DNA from: Acidobacteriota bacterium
GTDB lineage: Bacteria; Acidobacteriota; Vicinamibacteria; Vicinamibacterales; JAKQTR01
Length of the DNA: 57,105 nucleotides
Assembly: GCA_026393755.1 (NCBI GenBank)
Contig: JAPKZO010000004.1
Span: forward strand, 1 to 57,105
Reading direction: 5' to 3'
Shown here: piece by piece, positions 26,687 through 35,174 of the stretch
Position numbering within the stretch: position 1 is the first letter of the stretch
How the letters are laid out: each line of letters opens with the position of its first letter
Notes under the pieces: generated by a model
The model's database searches: none
The model's input: only the letters and a program-made list of their open reading frames with translations
Told to the model about the DNA's origin: nothing
Made by a program: the position numbers and the translations under genes

Positions 26687-27529
26687 TCATAGCCGCAACC
26701 GGGGCTGTCCCCGGCGCTGCTGCTGGCGCCTCTGAATCACCTGCTGCTGTTGTTCGGGTGTCAGCACCTTCATGATCTGGGCCTGGTGCCGCGCCTGCAG
26801 CGCGAACTGATCGATCTGCGCTGCCGACAGGGCGCCTCCAGCCGCGCGCACTGCGGCCTCGTCAGGCACCGGCGCGCCCATCGCCTCTCTCAGTTTCTGC
26901 CGCGCCGCCTGGAGCCTCTCGTGGATCGGTGCCGCGTCCTTCTGGTGCTGCTCGCCCAGCGCCTTCATCTGATCCTTCTGCGCCTGCGTCAGGTCAAGCC
27001 GGCCCATGATGCCCGCCAGCGGCCCTCCGCCACGCGGTCCCATCCCACGGCCCATCGGCCCAACCCCCTGGCCCATCCCACGGCCCATCGGCCCGGCGCC
27101 ATGGCCCATCATCCCTTGGCCCATCCCACGGCCCATCGGCCCGAAGGCCTGGCCTCCCCCGCGGCGCATGAGCTGGTTCATTCGCATGGCGCCCTGGCGC
27201 ATCCGGCGCTGCTTGAACTGTCGAACCCTCGCCTTGAGTCGCTGGACCATCGCATCCATGCGCGGCCCCATCGGACCCATGCCCTGGCCCATGCCCTGCC
27301 CCATCGGTCCGGCACCACGGCCCGTCGGCCCGCGGCCGGCTCCCGCCATCGGGCCTGGCGTCGGCGTGACCGGCTGCGCCTGCGCGGCGGGCGCGGCTGG
27401 TTTCTGACCCGCTGCCGCAGGTGGTTTCTGGGCCGTCGTCGCCGTCTGCGCGCTGGCGGCTGTCCCCATCCAAGCCGCGCCGAGGACAATGGCGGCGGCG
27501 ACTGTCACGATCTTCAATCTCTGGACCAT
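26687..27529 (-). CDS. Met/Gly-rich Spy/CpxP-like periplasmic protein
   Basis: A 280-residue exported protein: signal peptide (1-27, ending ASAQ), a Pro/Ala/Gln linker, a Met/Gly/Arg-rich region (about residues 60-180) built of units such as GPMGRGMGQGM, and a helical C-terminal domain with two LTxxQ motifs (LTQAQ and LTPEQ) typical of Spy/CpxP chaperones. Methionine-rich repeats often bind Cu(I), so a role in metal stress is possible but not shown. The ATG at 27529 gives a clean signal peptide. Confidence 0.75.
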   Translation of the reverse strand: MVQRLKIVTVAAAIVLGAAWMGTAASAQTATTAQKPPAAAGQKPAAPAAQAQPVTPTPGPMAGAGRGPTGRGAGPMGQGMGQGMGPMGPRMDAMVQRLKARVRQFKQRRMRQGAMRMNQLMRRGGGQAFGPMGRGMGQGMMGHGAGPMGRGMGQGVGPMGRGMGPRGGGPLAGIMGRLDLTQAQKDQMKALGEQHQKDAAPIHERLQAARQKLREAMGAPVPDEAAVRAAGGALSAAQIDQFALQARHQAQIMKVLTPEQQQQVIQRRQQQRRGQPRLRL

Positions 27530-27713
27530 GTCAAGACCTCCACGCCGGTTAGCTGGTACGAACCTGTATCTTGGACCTGAACGCGAGCTTCTCGGTTACA
27601 TGGCCCAGGCGTATTCTTGCAGAAAACGCCCGCGCCCGGGCCCGGAGGGCCCATCGCCGACAGCCGCGGCAACGGCGAGCGTTCCTGCTATCCTTGCATG
27701 ACGAGAGGTTGAA

Positions 27714-27917
27714 TTGGACGCATCTTCGCTGCTGTGGGGACCGCTTTTCGGCTCGATCGGGCTCGGCTTCTTCGTGTACGGCAAGAAACAGAAGGCGGTC
27801 GTGCCCCTGATCTGCGGACTCGTCCTCATGGTCTTTCCGTACTTCATCTCCAACACCATTCTTCTCCTGGCCGTTGGGGCTGTGATCATGACGATTCCGT
27901 ACTTCGTAAGAATCTGA
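27714..27917 (+). CDS. two-helix small membrane protein
   Basis: A 67-residue protein with a Lys/Gln loop (YGKKQK) between hydrophobic stretches: SSLLWGPLFGSIGLGFFVYG, AVVPLICGLVLMVFPYFI and a third near the end. It resembles small proteins found in many proteobacteria that databases label loosely as amino-acid transport proteins; the function is unknown. TTG 27714 follows AGAGG by about five bases. Its 3' end overlaps the convergent CYTH gene by 32 bases. Confidence 0.65.
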   Translation: MDASSLLWGPLFGSIGLGFFVYGKKQKAVVPLICGLVLMVFPYFISNTILLLAVGAVIMTIPYFVRI

Positions 27918-28416
27918 CCAGCTTCATATCGGCGTACGACCCGCCGATCGACGCGGCCGGTGACAATCGCAGTGTGCTGATGAGCATGTCCATCAATGCG
28001 CGTGCCTGGCGGGGCCCGCGCCGGACCTCGACCTCGATTTCGACGAACGTGCCGAGTCGGCTCACGCGATTCAGATGAATCCGGGCGTTGCGGAAGAGCC
28101 AGACCTCCCGGCTCTTCCGAATGCAGGCCGATTCCCCGAGCGCCGTCCTCAGCAGACTTCTCATCCCCGACACGTCGGGAACTGGTGATCGGCCATACAC
28201 GCTGAGCCGGCGGCCTCGCCGGGACGGCCGGACGTAGAACAGCAACTCCCCCGGTCCGCCGTTGGCCTGCCTCAGCTTGAGCCTGCCATGCGGGACGGAA
28301 AAGTACCAGTCAACCTGTTGCAGGACCGGCGTCTGCCGGACCGCGCCCAGCGCGTCGAGCGCGCGCCGCACCGCGTCGAAGCGGAGGACCGGACACTTGA
28401 TCTCGATGTTCTTCAC
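27886..28416 (-). CDS. CYTH-domain protein
   Basis: A 176-residue CYTH triphosphate tunnel protein, as in class IV adenylate cyclases and thiamine triphosphatases. It opens MKNIEIKCPV, the E-x-K strand of the family, and keeps the alternating charged strands KLRQ, FYVRP and FVEIEVEV that line the tunnel. The substrate cannot be told from sequence. It lies 28 bases after the kinase gene and is probably co-transcribed with it. Confidence 0.82.
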   Translation of the reverse strand: MKNIEIKCPVLRFDAVRRALDALGAVRQTPVLQQVDWYFSVPHGRLKLRQANGGPGELLFYVRPSRRGRRLSVYGRSPVPDVSGMRSLLRTALGESACIRKSREVWLFRNARIHLNRVSRLGTFVEIEVEVRRGPRQARALMDMLISTLRLSPAASIGGSYADMKLVRFLRSTESS

Positions 28417-28444
28417 GTCACACGCGCCCCGATCGCACCATTCC

Positions 28445-29215
28445 TCACTGGCCCCGCTGGCGTGACGCGATCATGCGGCGGACCTTCTCGCGGATGGTCC
28501 CCGCCGCCACGTGCACGTAGTCGGGGTGCTCGCCCATATCAATCTCGGCCGGCAGCGTGAGGAGGTCGGCATCGGGGGGCACGATGGCGTGCTCCTGATA
28601 ATCGAGCAGCGTGCGCTTCCAATTGGCCGCAACGCGTTCATAGCTGTCGTGGATCTGTCGCAAGTAGTCTTCCGTGATCGTCTCGGCGTAGCCGTCGCCC
28701 TCGGCCGCCCGCTTGGCACGCCGCCGTTCCAGCAGGCCGGGCTCGGTGCGGAGGTACACCGTCAAGTCGGGCAGACGGATGTGCTCGTTGCGCAGCGTCT
28801 GGTGAAACAGTGTGCGGTACAGCTTGGCATGGGCGGACGGCATCTCGGCCGACTCGATCATGCGCTTGACGAAGACCTCGGGGCCGTCGATAAACGGCCG
28901 GTCCTCGACGATGATCACGCCCCGTGTGCTCTCTCGCGTCATGAGATGGCGGATCTCGCGTTGCTGGATGGTGCGCATGTGCAGGAACGCCAGTTCCGTG
29001 GCGAAAATGTTCGACACGCGATCGTGATAGAACAGCGCCAGGCACTCGTCGATCAGCGAGCCCTTATCCACGCGCTCCGAGAACGTGCACAGCTCGGCGC
29101 CGCCCAGCAGCGCCTCGAGATCCTGCTTGTACGGATCGCGCGCGAGCGCCTGCATCAGGGTCGTCTTGCCCGAGAACAGGTTGCCCATAATGCCGATATG
29201 AAAGTTCTGCCCCAT
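28445..29215 (-). CDS. deoxynucleoside kinase family protein
   Basis: The 256-residue product has a P-loop GNLFSGKTT near the N-terminus, ERVDKGSL, and VEDRPFIDGPEVF in the position of the DRS-type motif of deoxynucleoside kinases. VYLRTEPGLLERRRAKR fits the lid region with its Arg cluster. It would phosphorylate deoxynucleosides for salvage, though the family also contains proteins with other substrates. It is longer than the common 200-residue bacterial enzymes. Confidence 0.82.
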   Translation of the reverse strand: MGQNFHIGIMGNLFSGKTTLMQALARDPYKQDLEALLGGAELCTFSERVDKGSLIDECLALFYHDRVSNIFATELAFLHMRTIQQREIRHLMTRESTRGVIIVEDRPFIDGPEVFVKRMIESAEMPSAHAKLYRTLFHQTLRNEHIRLPDLTVYLRTEPGLLERRRAKRAAEGDGYAETITEDYLRQIHDSYERVAANWKRTLLDYQEHAIVPPDADLLTLPAEIDMGEHPDYVHVAAGTIREKVRRMIASRQRGQ

Positions 29216-29292
29216 CGCGTGCTCCCTGCTGGATGGCCGCCCACCCGGACGGCGCGCCGTCTGATTCCCTGAGAATCTACACTATGTGGTCT

Positions 29293-29673
29293 TCAACCGA
29301 GCGTGGACCTCCTGTCCCGCAGATCCAGCCGGTAGCTCATTCCGGTGTACACGACCCCGAATCCCACGATCAGGAGCAGCGTGATGAACAGCGGATCGCG
29401 AGACGCGACATACAACGACAGCAGGACGGGCAGCATCGCGCTCCGGACCGCCAGGGCGGTCAGGTACAGGCCCTCGGCCTTCTTGCGCACAATCTGGAAC
29501 ACGAACAGCCCCAGCGCGACCATCATCATGCCGACCATCTGGGGCATCACGTCGCCGTAGGTGCCACCCGACAAGAGAAGCTTCAGCGCCAACTGAGGCG
29601 CGACGAGCAGACCAAGCCCGCCGGGGATGAGGTAGCCGATCACGTAGAACAGGCTGATGCGGGTGCGTCTCAT
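29293..29673 (-). CDS. unknown four-helix membrane protein
   Basis: A 126-residue protein with four hydrophobic segments and a basic start (MRRTRISLFYVIGYLIPGG). GGGAGG lies about five bases before the ATG at 29673. I do not recognise a named family. The longer open frame upstream is not needed. It is followed by the kinase gene after 77 bases on the same strand. Confidence 0.65.
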   Translation of the reverse strand: MRRTRISLFYVIGYLIPGGLGLLVAPQLALKLLLSGGTYGDVMPQMVGMMMVALGLFVFQIVRKKAEGLYLTALAVRSAMLPVLLSLYVASRDPLFITLLLIVGFGVVYTGMSYRLDLRDRRSTLG

Positions 29674-29817
29674 GCTGCCCTCCCGGGGACGCTGCTCCCC
29701 TCGTTCAACAATCGCGCGGATCTTCGCGAACCGGCGCGCCGATCCGCGCCCGGATATTGTATCGTTGTCCCGGCGGCCGAACGGTCGCCCCTGCGTTCGA
29801 CCACCAACGAGACCGCC

Positions 29818-31941
29818 ATGAAGCACTCCAGACTCCTTCGCCTCACCCTGTGCCTCGTCCTCGCGGGGCTCGTCACCTCCCCGCTCGCGTCTGCCGGTAA
29901 GACCGAGATCCTGTGGGATCGCTACGGCGTCCCCCACATCTACGCCGCTGACCGGGACGGCATGTTCTACGCCCACGGATGGGCGCAGATGCAGAGCCAG
30001 GCCAACCTCCTGCTGCGGCTCTACGGCGAATCACGAGGGCGCGCGGCGGAGTACTGGGGCCCCACCTATCTCGAACTTGACCGATGGCTGCAACTGAACG
30101 GCGTCCCGGACCGCGCGCGGGTCTGGTACGACGCGCAGGACCCGACATTCCGCAAGTACCTGGATGAGTTCGCGCGGGGCATCAACGATTACGGCAAGGC
30201 ACATCCCGAGGCCATCGATCCCGCGTGCCTCGTCGTGCTTCCCGTCTCCGGCGTCGACGTGGTCGGTCATTCGCTCCGGGTCGTGCACTACATGTACATG
30301 GCCTCACGCAGCCGCATGCAGCGCGAGGTGAACGCCGCGCTCAGATCAGGGGCGGCTCCCGTCGTGCCTCCTGCTGATGAGAAAGAGCTGACGCCAGGGT
30401 CGAACACCTGGGCCATCGGACCGCCGCACTCGGCGAGCGGCAATTCGATGCTCATCATCAACCCGCATCTCTCGTGGGGCGACACGTTCTACCGCTACAT
30501 GGAAGTGCACCTGGTTGGCCCGAACTACGACCTGTACGGCGCCCCGCAGATCGGGTTCCCGGTTCCGGTCGTCGGGTTCAACCGGCACGCGGGCTGGGCA
30601 CGGACGGTCAATACGATCGACACCGTGGATTTCTTCCGGCTGACGGTGAAGGACGGGCAGTATCTCTTCGACGGCACGCTGCGGCCCTTCGAGCGTGAGA
30701 CCCGGACGCTCAAGATCAGACAACCGGACGGATCGGCTCGCGAGGAGACGCTGGACATCCGGCGCAGCCTTCACGGCCCGGTGGTGTTCGACGACAAGGG
30801 TCTGACGGTGGCCATGCGCGTCGCCGGGCTCGATCGCCCGCGCATGCTCGAACAATGGTTCCGCATGGGCGAGGCAACGACGCTGGAGCAATTCAAGAGC
30901 GCGTTGCGCATGATGAGCGTGCCGATGTGGAACGCCAATTTCGCGGACGATCAGGGCCACATCATGTTCACGTTCGACGGACTGGTCCCGCGGCGAAAGG
31001 GGCACGACTACGCCTACTGGTCGCAGCTCGTGCCGGGCGACACATCCGATACGATGTGGACCGACTACATCCCCGTCGATCAGTTGCCCAGAGCGACCGA
31101 TCCGGCGAGCGGCTGGACGGCCAACACGAACGAGCCGCCCTGGACGATGACGTTTCCGCAGCTCGACCGCGCGAAGTACCCGCCGTTTGTCGCGCCGACG
31201 GGCGAGACGCTGCCCCAGATGCGGACGCTTCGATCTCTGCGGATGATCACCGAGGATTCCAAGATCAGCTTCGATCAACTGCTCGCCAAGAAGCATTCGA
31301 CGCGGATGGAACTCGCCGACAAGGTCCTGCCTGATTTGCTGGCCGCCGCCAAGGGCGGCACCGAAGCCGCGCGCGTGCTCGACAAATGGGATCGTCAGAC
31401 CGAAGTGGACAGCCGCGGCGGCGTGCTCTTCCAGATGTTCGTCGACAAGTACTTCACCGGGCAGCAGGGCATCGCCAGCAGGTTGAGAGTCAAGTACGAT
31501 CCCGCGCACCCGCTCGACTCGGCCTATGGCCTGGCCGACGCCGCGTCCGCGCTGACCGCGCTGGACGCCGCAGCCGACGAGTGCCGGCGGGTCTACGGCG
31601 CGCTCGACGTCAAGTGGGGCGACGTGTACCGCTTCGCCAGCGGCAAGGCCGATCTGCCTGGAAACGGCGGCGCCGGCGCGTCGGGCGTCTTCCGTACGAT
31701 TTCGTACACTCGCAAGGAAGGCAATCGCTCCTATGCCGCGCATGGCGAGACCTTCGTCTGCGCGATTGAATTCGCCCGGCAACAGAAGGCCCTGTGCGCC
31801 CTCAGCTACGGCAATGCGAGTCAGCCAGGCTCGCCACACCTGGAAGACCAACTTCCCCTGATGGTCGCGAGGACGCTCCACCCGGTCTGGCGCGACAAGG
31901 CGCAGGTCGAGGCCAATCTCGAGAAGCGGGAGAGGTTCTGA
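29818..31941 (+). CDS. penicillin acylase family Ntn-hydrolase
   Basis: A 707-residue exported amidohydrolase precursor. The signal peptide covers about residues 1-26. The alpha-chain segment has TEILWDRYGVPHIYA and FYAHGWAQMQ. A spacer ends before PGSNTWAIGP, where the serine becomes the N-terminal nucleophile of the beta chain after self-cleavage (about residue 199). NPHLSWG and the later NANF segment fit the beta chain. Natural substrates in such bacteria are usually N-acyl homoserine lactones or other acyl amides; the true substrate is unknown. The open frame continues upstream of 29818 but looks non-coding. Confidence 0.9.
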   Translation: MKHSRLLRLTLCLVLAGLVTSPLASAGKTEILWDRYGVPHIYAADRDGMFYAHGWAQMQSQANLLLRLYGESRGRAAEYWGPTYLELDRWLQLNGVPDRARVWYDAQDPTFRKYLDEFARGINDYGKAHPEAIDPACLVVLPVSGVDVVGHSLRVVHYMYMASRSRMQREVNAALRSGAAPVVPPADEKELTPGSNTWAIGPPHSASGNSMLIINPHLSWGDTFYRYMEVHLVGPNYDLYGAPQIGFPVPVVGFNRHAGWARTVNTIDTVDFFRLTVKDGQYLFDGTLRPFERETRTLKIRQPDGSAREETLDIRRSLHGPVVFDDKGLTVAMRVAGLDRPRMLEQWFRMGEATTLEQFKSALRMMSVPMWNANFADDQGHIMFTFDGLVPRRKGHDYAYWSQLVPGDTSDTMWTDYIPVDQLPRATDPASGWTANTNEPPWTMTFPQLDRAKYPPFVAPTGETLPQMRTLRSLRMITEDSKISFDQLLAKKHSTRMELADKVLPDLLAAAKGGTEAARVLDKWDRQTEVDSRGGVLFQMFVDKYFTGQQGIASRLRVKYDPAHPLDSAYGLADAASALTALDAAADECRRVYGALDVKWGDVYRFASGKADLPGNGGAGASGVFRTISYTRKEGNRSYAAHGETFVCAIEFARQQKALCALSYGNASQPGSPHLEDQLPLMVARTLHPVWRDKAQVEANLEKRERF

Positions 31942-32038
31942 CACGTTCGGGCCTGCTGCGACTGACTGTCGAAGTCGTGCAGGAGTGTGGTCGGTACTAA
32001 ACGCCACATGTGGCCTCGCGCTGAGGCTTGTTGTGGCA

Positions 32039-32077
32039 CAATGTGTCCTTGACAAAAGGACACATTGGCCCTAACGT
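32039..32077 (+). promoter_or_regulatory. promoter with overlapping palindromic operator
   Basis: CAATGTGTCCTT (32039-32050) and AAGGACACATTG (32056-32067) are perfect 12-base arms around GACAA. A consensus -35 TTGACA lies in the centre (32049-32054), with TAACGT at 32072-32077 after 17 bases. The -10 ends six bases before the ATG at 32084, so the mRNA would be leaderless. A protein binding the palindrome would block the promoter. Confidence 0.7.
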
Positions 32078-32083
32078 GGAGTC

Positions 32084-33409
32084 ATGAGCCTTCACCCGGT
32101 TCTGGCCGAGAAGCTGAGCGCGGCGCTGGCAGACGCGCCGCCGGTCGGGTTCACGCGGCGGGATGTTCGGCTGCCCGCGGTGACCGGTAAGGCGCACGCC
32201 GTGATCGGGATGCGCCGCGCGGGAAAGACCACGTTTTTGCGTCAGTTGCTGGGCGAGCGCCGGGCGGCCGGGCCTGCAGAGCGGGCGGTCTACCTCAGCT
32301 TCGACGACGACCGGCTGGCGGGGCTCGAACTCGACCAGCTTGGCTTCCTGCTCGAAGAGTACTACCGGCGTTACCCTGCACTGCGTGGGCGCGAGACGGT
32401 GTACTGGTTCCTCGACGAGATTCAGTTCGTTCCCGGGTGGGAACGCTTCGTCCGCCGCGTGTTGGACTCCGAACAGGCCGAGATCGTCGTCTCCGGTTCG
32501 TCGGCACGGATGCTCTCGCGCGAGGTCCACACGTCGTTACGTGGTCGCGGGATGGCGACCGTCATACGGCCCTTCAGCTTCCGCGAGTTTCTGCGCCACT
32601 GCGGAGACGAGCCGCGGCGCGAATCCCGGCGCTGGACGGCGGCCGAGCGGTCGCTCGTCGAGAAACGCTTTCGCGAGTACCTCGCCGAGGGCGGATTCCC
32701 TGAAGCACAGGGGCTATCGACGACTCTCCGGATCGAGCTGCTGCAAGGCTACGTGGATACCGTTCTCTTCCGCGACGTGGTCGAGCGTTACCGGGTGTCG
32801 CAGGTGGCCGCGCTTCGCTGGCTCGTGCGGCACTGCCTGCGCAGCCCTGCGGGGAGCTTCAGCGCTCACCGGCTGCATCAGGATCTGAAGGCACAGGGGC
32901 ACGGCGTGGCTAAGGACGCCGTACACTCGATGCTCGGCTACCTCCTGGATACCTTTCTGCTGAGCGCGGTGCCGCTGGCCACCGACTCGGAGCGCCAGCG
33001 CAACTCGAACCCGCGAAAGCTCTATCCCGCGGACCCTGGTTTCATCAAGGCCTTTGACGCTAGCGGTCGCTCGAACGTCGGCCACGCGCTCGAGAGCGTC
33101 GTGCTGAACGAACTCGAGAGGCGCGGCGCCGAGGTCGGCTACGTCAAGACGAGCGACGGGCTGGAGGTGGACTTTCTCGCGCGCCGGCCGGTCGCCGGAG
33201 ACGAACTGATCCAGGTGTGCGCGGACGCGTCGTCTTCCGACACGCTCGCTCGCGAGTTGCGGGCTTTGGCCGCAGCAGCGAAGGACCATCCGCGCGCGAC
33301 GCGTCGGCTGCTGGTGCTCGATCGCGACGCGCTCGCCCGGGTCGACACGCCAGGGGTCGAGGCGCAGCCGGCCTACGAGTGGCTCCTCGGGGCACCGGAC
33401 GAAGACTGA
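32084..33409 (+). CDS. AAA ATPase with DUF4143 domain
   Basis: A 441-residue protein with Walker A GMRRAGKTT (about residues 41-49), Walker B YWFLDEIQ (about 107-114), the sensor VSGSSARML, and the C-terminal DUF4143 region. That region ends in a PD-(D/E)xK-like pattern (ESVVLNELERRG, then EVDFLARR and ELIQVC). Such ATPases are widespread, patchily distributed and often linked to defence or toxin-like functions, but their role is not established. It overlaps the convergent symporter gene by 37 bases. Confidence 0.87.
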   Translation: MSLHPVLAEKLSAALADAPPVGFTRRDVRLPAVTGKAHAVIGMRRAGKTTFLRQLLGERRAAGPAERAVYLSFDDDRLAGLELDQLGFLLEEYYRRYPALRGRETVYWFLDEIQFVPGWERFVRRVLDSEQAEIVVSGSSARMLSREVHTSLRGRGMATVIRPFSFREFLRHCGDEPRRESRRWTAAERSLVEKRFREYLAEGGFPEAQGLSTTLRIELLQGYVDTVLFRDVVERYRVSQVAALRWLVRHCLRSPAGSFSAHRLHQDLKAQGHGVAKDAVHSMLGYLLDTFLLSAVPLATDSERQRNSNPRKLYPADPGFIKAFDASGRSNVGHALESVVLNELERRGAEVGYVKTSDGLEVDFLARRPVAGDELIQVCADASSSDTLARELRALAAAAKDHPRATRRLLVLDRDALARVDTPGVEAQPAYEWLLGAPDED

Positions 33410-34665
33410 ACAGGGACATCAGCCCGCTGTTCGCACCGGCCGACATAGACGGCGCACGTCAGGCTGCTCGTCAGATTGACGGTCGTCCGCAGCATGTCGA
33501 GCAGCCGGTCGACCCCAAGAACCAACGCAATCCCGGACACGGCGTGAGGCCCGAGGCCAATCGCGTTCAGCACGACCAGCGTGGTGACCAGTGAAGAGCC
33601 AGGGACTCCGGCGCCGGTGATCGCCGCGAGCGTGGCCGCGAAGACAATCGTCACGCAGGTCGCCGGCCCCAGACTGATGCCGTACACGAGGGCGATAAAC
33701 ACCGCCGTCGCCCCCTTGTAGACAGCCGCCCCATTCAGATTGAGCGTCGTGCCAAGCGGCAGTACGAAGGCGGCCACCTCGGCAGGCACACCGAGGTTCT
33801 TCGTCGCAACCTCGATGCTGACCGGCAGCGTTGCGCTCGAAGACGAAGTCGAGAACGCGACCAGCAGGGCCTTCGCGGCGCCCCGGACGAAGTCGAACAC
33901 CTTCATTCGCGCAAGCCACCTGACCGCGACTGCCAGCACGACAAGGTGGAGTGACAGGCCCGCGACGACCACGAGGCAGTACACGATCAGATGGCGGAGC
34001 AGGTCGACGCCGAACCGGGCGACCATGGCGCCAATCAGCGTGAACACGGCGTAGGGCGCCAGCGTCATGACCCAGCTGATAACGACCATGCAGGTGTCGT
34101 TGAGGCCAGTGAAGAACCGCACCATGCCCTGGCGCCGCTCCTCCGGAATCTGGCTGGCCGCCGCGCCGAAGATCAGCGTGCAGATGACCAGCGGCAGCAA
34201 CTCCATCCGGGCCGCCGCTCCGAAGGGGTTCTGCGGGATCATCGACAGCAGCAGTTGAATCAGTCCGGGCGCGGCATTGGCAGCCGCCGCTCGGCTCGCG
34301 TTGCCCTCAAACTGGGCGGCAAGCCCGTCCCGAATCGCGGGATCGAGTCCCTCACCAGGCCTGACCAGCAGCGCCACCGACATCCCAATCACGGCCCCGA
34401 TCATCGTCGTGGTCAGAAAGAAGCCGAGCGTCCGGCCGCCGAGCGTCCCGAGCCTGCGGCGCTCGCCAAGGGAGGCCATCGCCACAAACACGCTTCCGAC
34501 AATCAGCGGCACCACCACCATCAGAATCAGGTTGATGAACAGGGTGCCGAGCGGCTCGATCGAGATGAGCGCCCGAGCGATCCAGTCGCCGCCCGAGACC
34601 TGGGAAGCCACGCCGCACAAGGCGCCCGCCAGCAGGCCGATGAGGATCTTCGTGTGCTGTTTCAT
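33373..34665 (-). CDS. dicarboxylate/acidic amino acid symporter (DAACS family)
   Basis: A 430-residue glutamate-transporter-fold protein. Visible hallmarks are the serine-rich hairpin FSTSSSSATLPVS, the segment-7 motif PLGTTLNLNGAAVY, hairpin 2 AITGAGVPGSSLV and segment 8 GVDRLLDMLRTTVNLT. The Arg that holds an acidic side chain (LDMLRT) is kept, so the substrate should be a dicarboxylate or glutamate-like acid. Two sodium-site positions differ from the usual (NMDGT reads NLNGA, and the Asp after NxTG is Ser). It overlaps the small-subunit gene by four bases and ends the operon. Confidence 0.9.
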   Translation of the reverse strand: MKQHTKILIGLLAGALCGVASQVSGGDWIARALISIEPLGTLFINLILMVVVPLIVGSVFVAMASLGERRRLGTLGGRTLGFFLTTTMIGAVIGMSVALLVRPGEGLDPAIRDGLAAQFEGNASRAAAANAAPGLIQLLLSMIPQNPFGAAARMELLPLVICTLIFGAAASQIPEERRQGMVRFFTGLNDTCMVVISWVMTLAPYAVFTLIGAMVARFGVDLLRHLIVYCLVVVAGLSLHLVVLAVAVRWLARMKVFDFVRGAAKALLVAFSTSSSSATLPVSIEVATKNLGVPAEVAAFVLPLGTTLNLNGAAVYKGATAVFIALVYGISLGPATCVTIVFAATLAAITGAGVPGSSLVTTLVVLNAIGLGPHAVSGIALVLGVDRLLDMLRTTVNLTSSLTCAVYVGRCEQRADVPVQSSSGAPRSHS

Positions 34666-35174
34666 GGAATGGTGAAGTCGTGGCGCTTCCGGAAGTACGG
34701 GACGAGTCCGCCCTCGTCAAGGATCTGGAGCACGATCGCCGGAAGCGGATGTCCGTCGATCCTCCGGCCGTCAGTCCGATCGACGACTCTTGCGCCTCTC
34801 TCCTCGATCAGGACCTGGAGCCGCGCGCCGTTGGCAATCCCGGTGGTGTCGCACTCGATCGGAATCAGGCCGTTATTGATCGCGTTGCGATAATAGGTGC
34901 GCGCGAAACTCCTCGCCAGCACCGCGCGAATGCCGGCGGCCAGCACGGCGGTCACCGCCACCTCCATCGCCGAACCGCAGCCGAAATTCCGTCCCGCCAC
35001 CAGGAGATCGCCCGGCCTGATGGAAGCGGCCAGGAGGGGATCCACCGATTCGAACAGGAAGTGCCGCAGCACGCCAGGATCGAGCGAGTCCTTCTTCCGG
35101 CTCGACGAAATGATGTAGTCGGTGTTCACGTCATCGCCGAGGACAACGGCGCGGCCATCGAGTTCAATGGTCAT
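34662..35174 (-). CDS. aconitase-family dehydratase, small subunit (LeuD-like)
   Basis: The 170-residue swivel subunit of a heterodimeric LeuCD/homoaconitase-type enzyme. It has LGDDVNTDYIISSSRK, the GRNFGCGSAMEVAV loop and VLARSFARTYYRNAINNGL, all standard for this subunit. It would bind the substrate carboxylate together with the large subunit. The YIISSSRK stretch lies where the substrate-choosing loop of LeuD/HacB proteins is found. It overlaps both neighbours by four bases. Confidence 0.9.
   Translation of the reverse strand: MTIELDGRAVVLGDDVNTDYIISSSRKKDSLDPGVLRHFLFESVDPLLAASIRPGDLLVAGRNFGCGSAMEVAVTAVLAAGIRAVLARSFARTYYRNAINNGLIPIECDTTGIANGARLQVLIEERGARVVDRTDGRRIDGHPLPAIVLQILDEGGLVPYFRKRHDFTIP

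Noticed and set aside
29233-29817. N-terminal extension of the penicillin acylase
   Set aside because: It runs antiparallel through a membrane-protein gene; a clean signal peptide begins at 29818.
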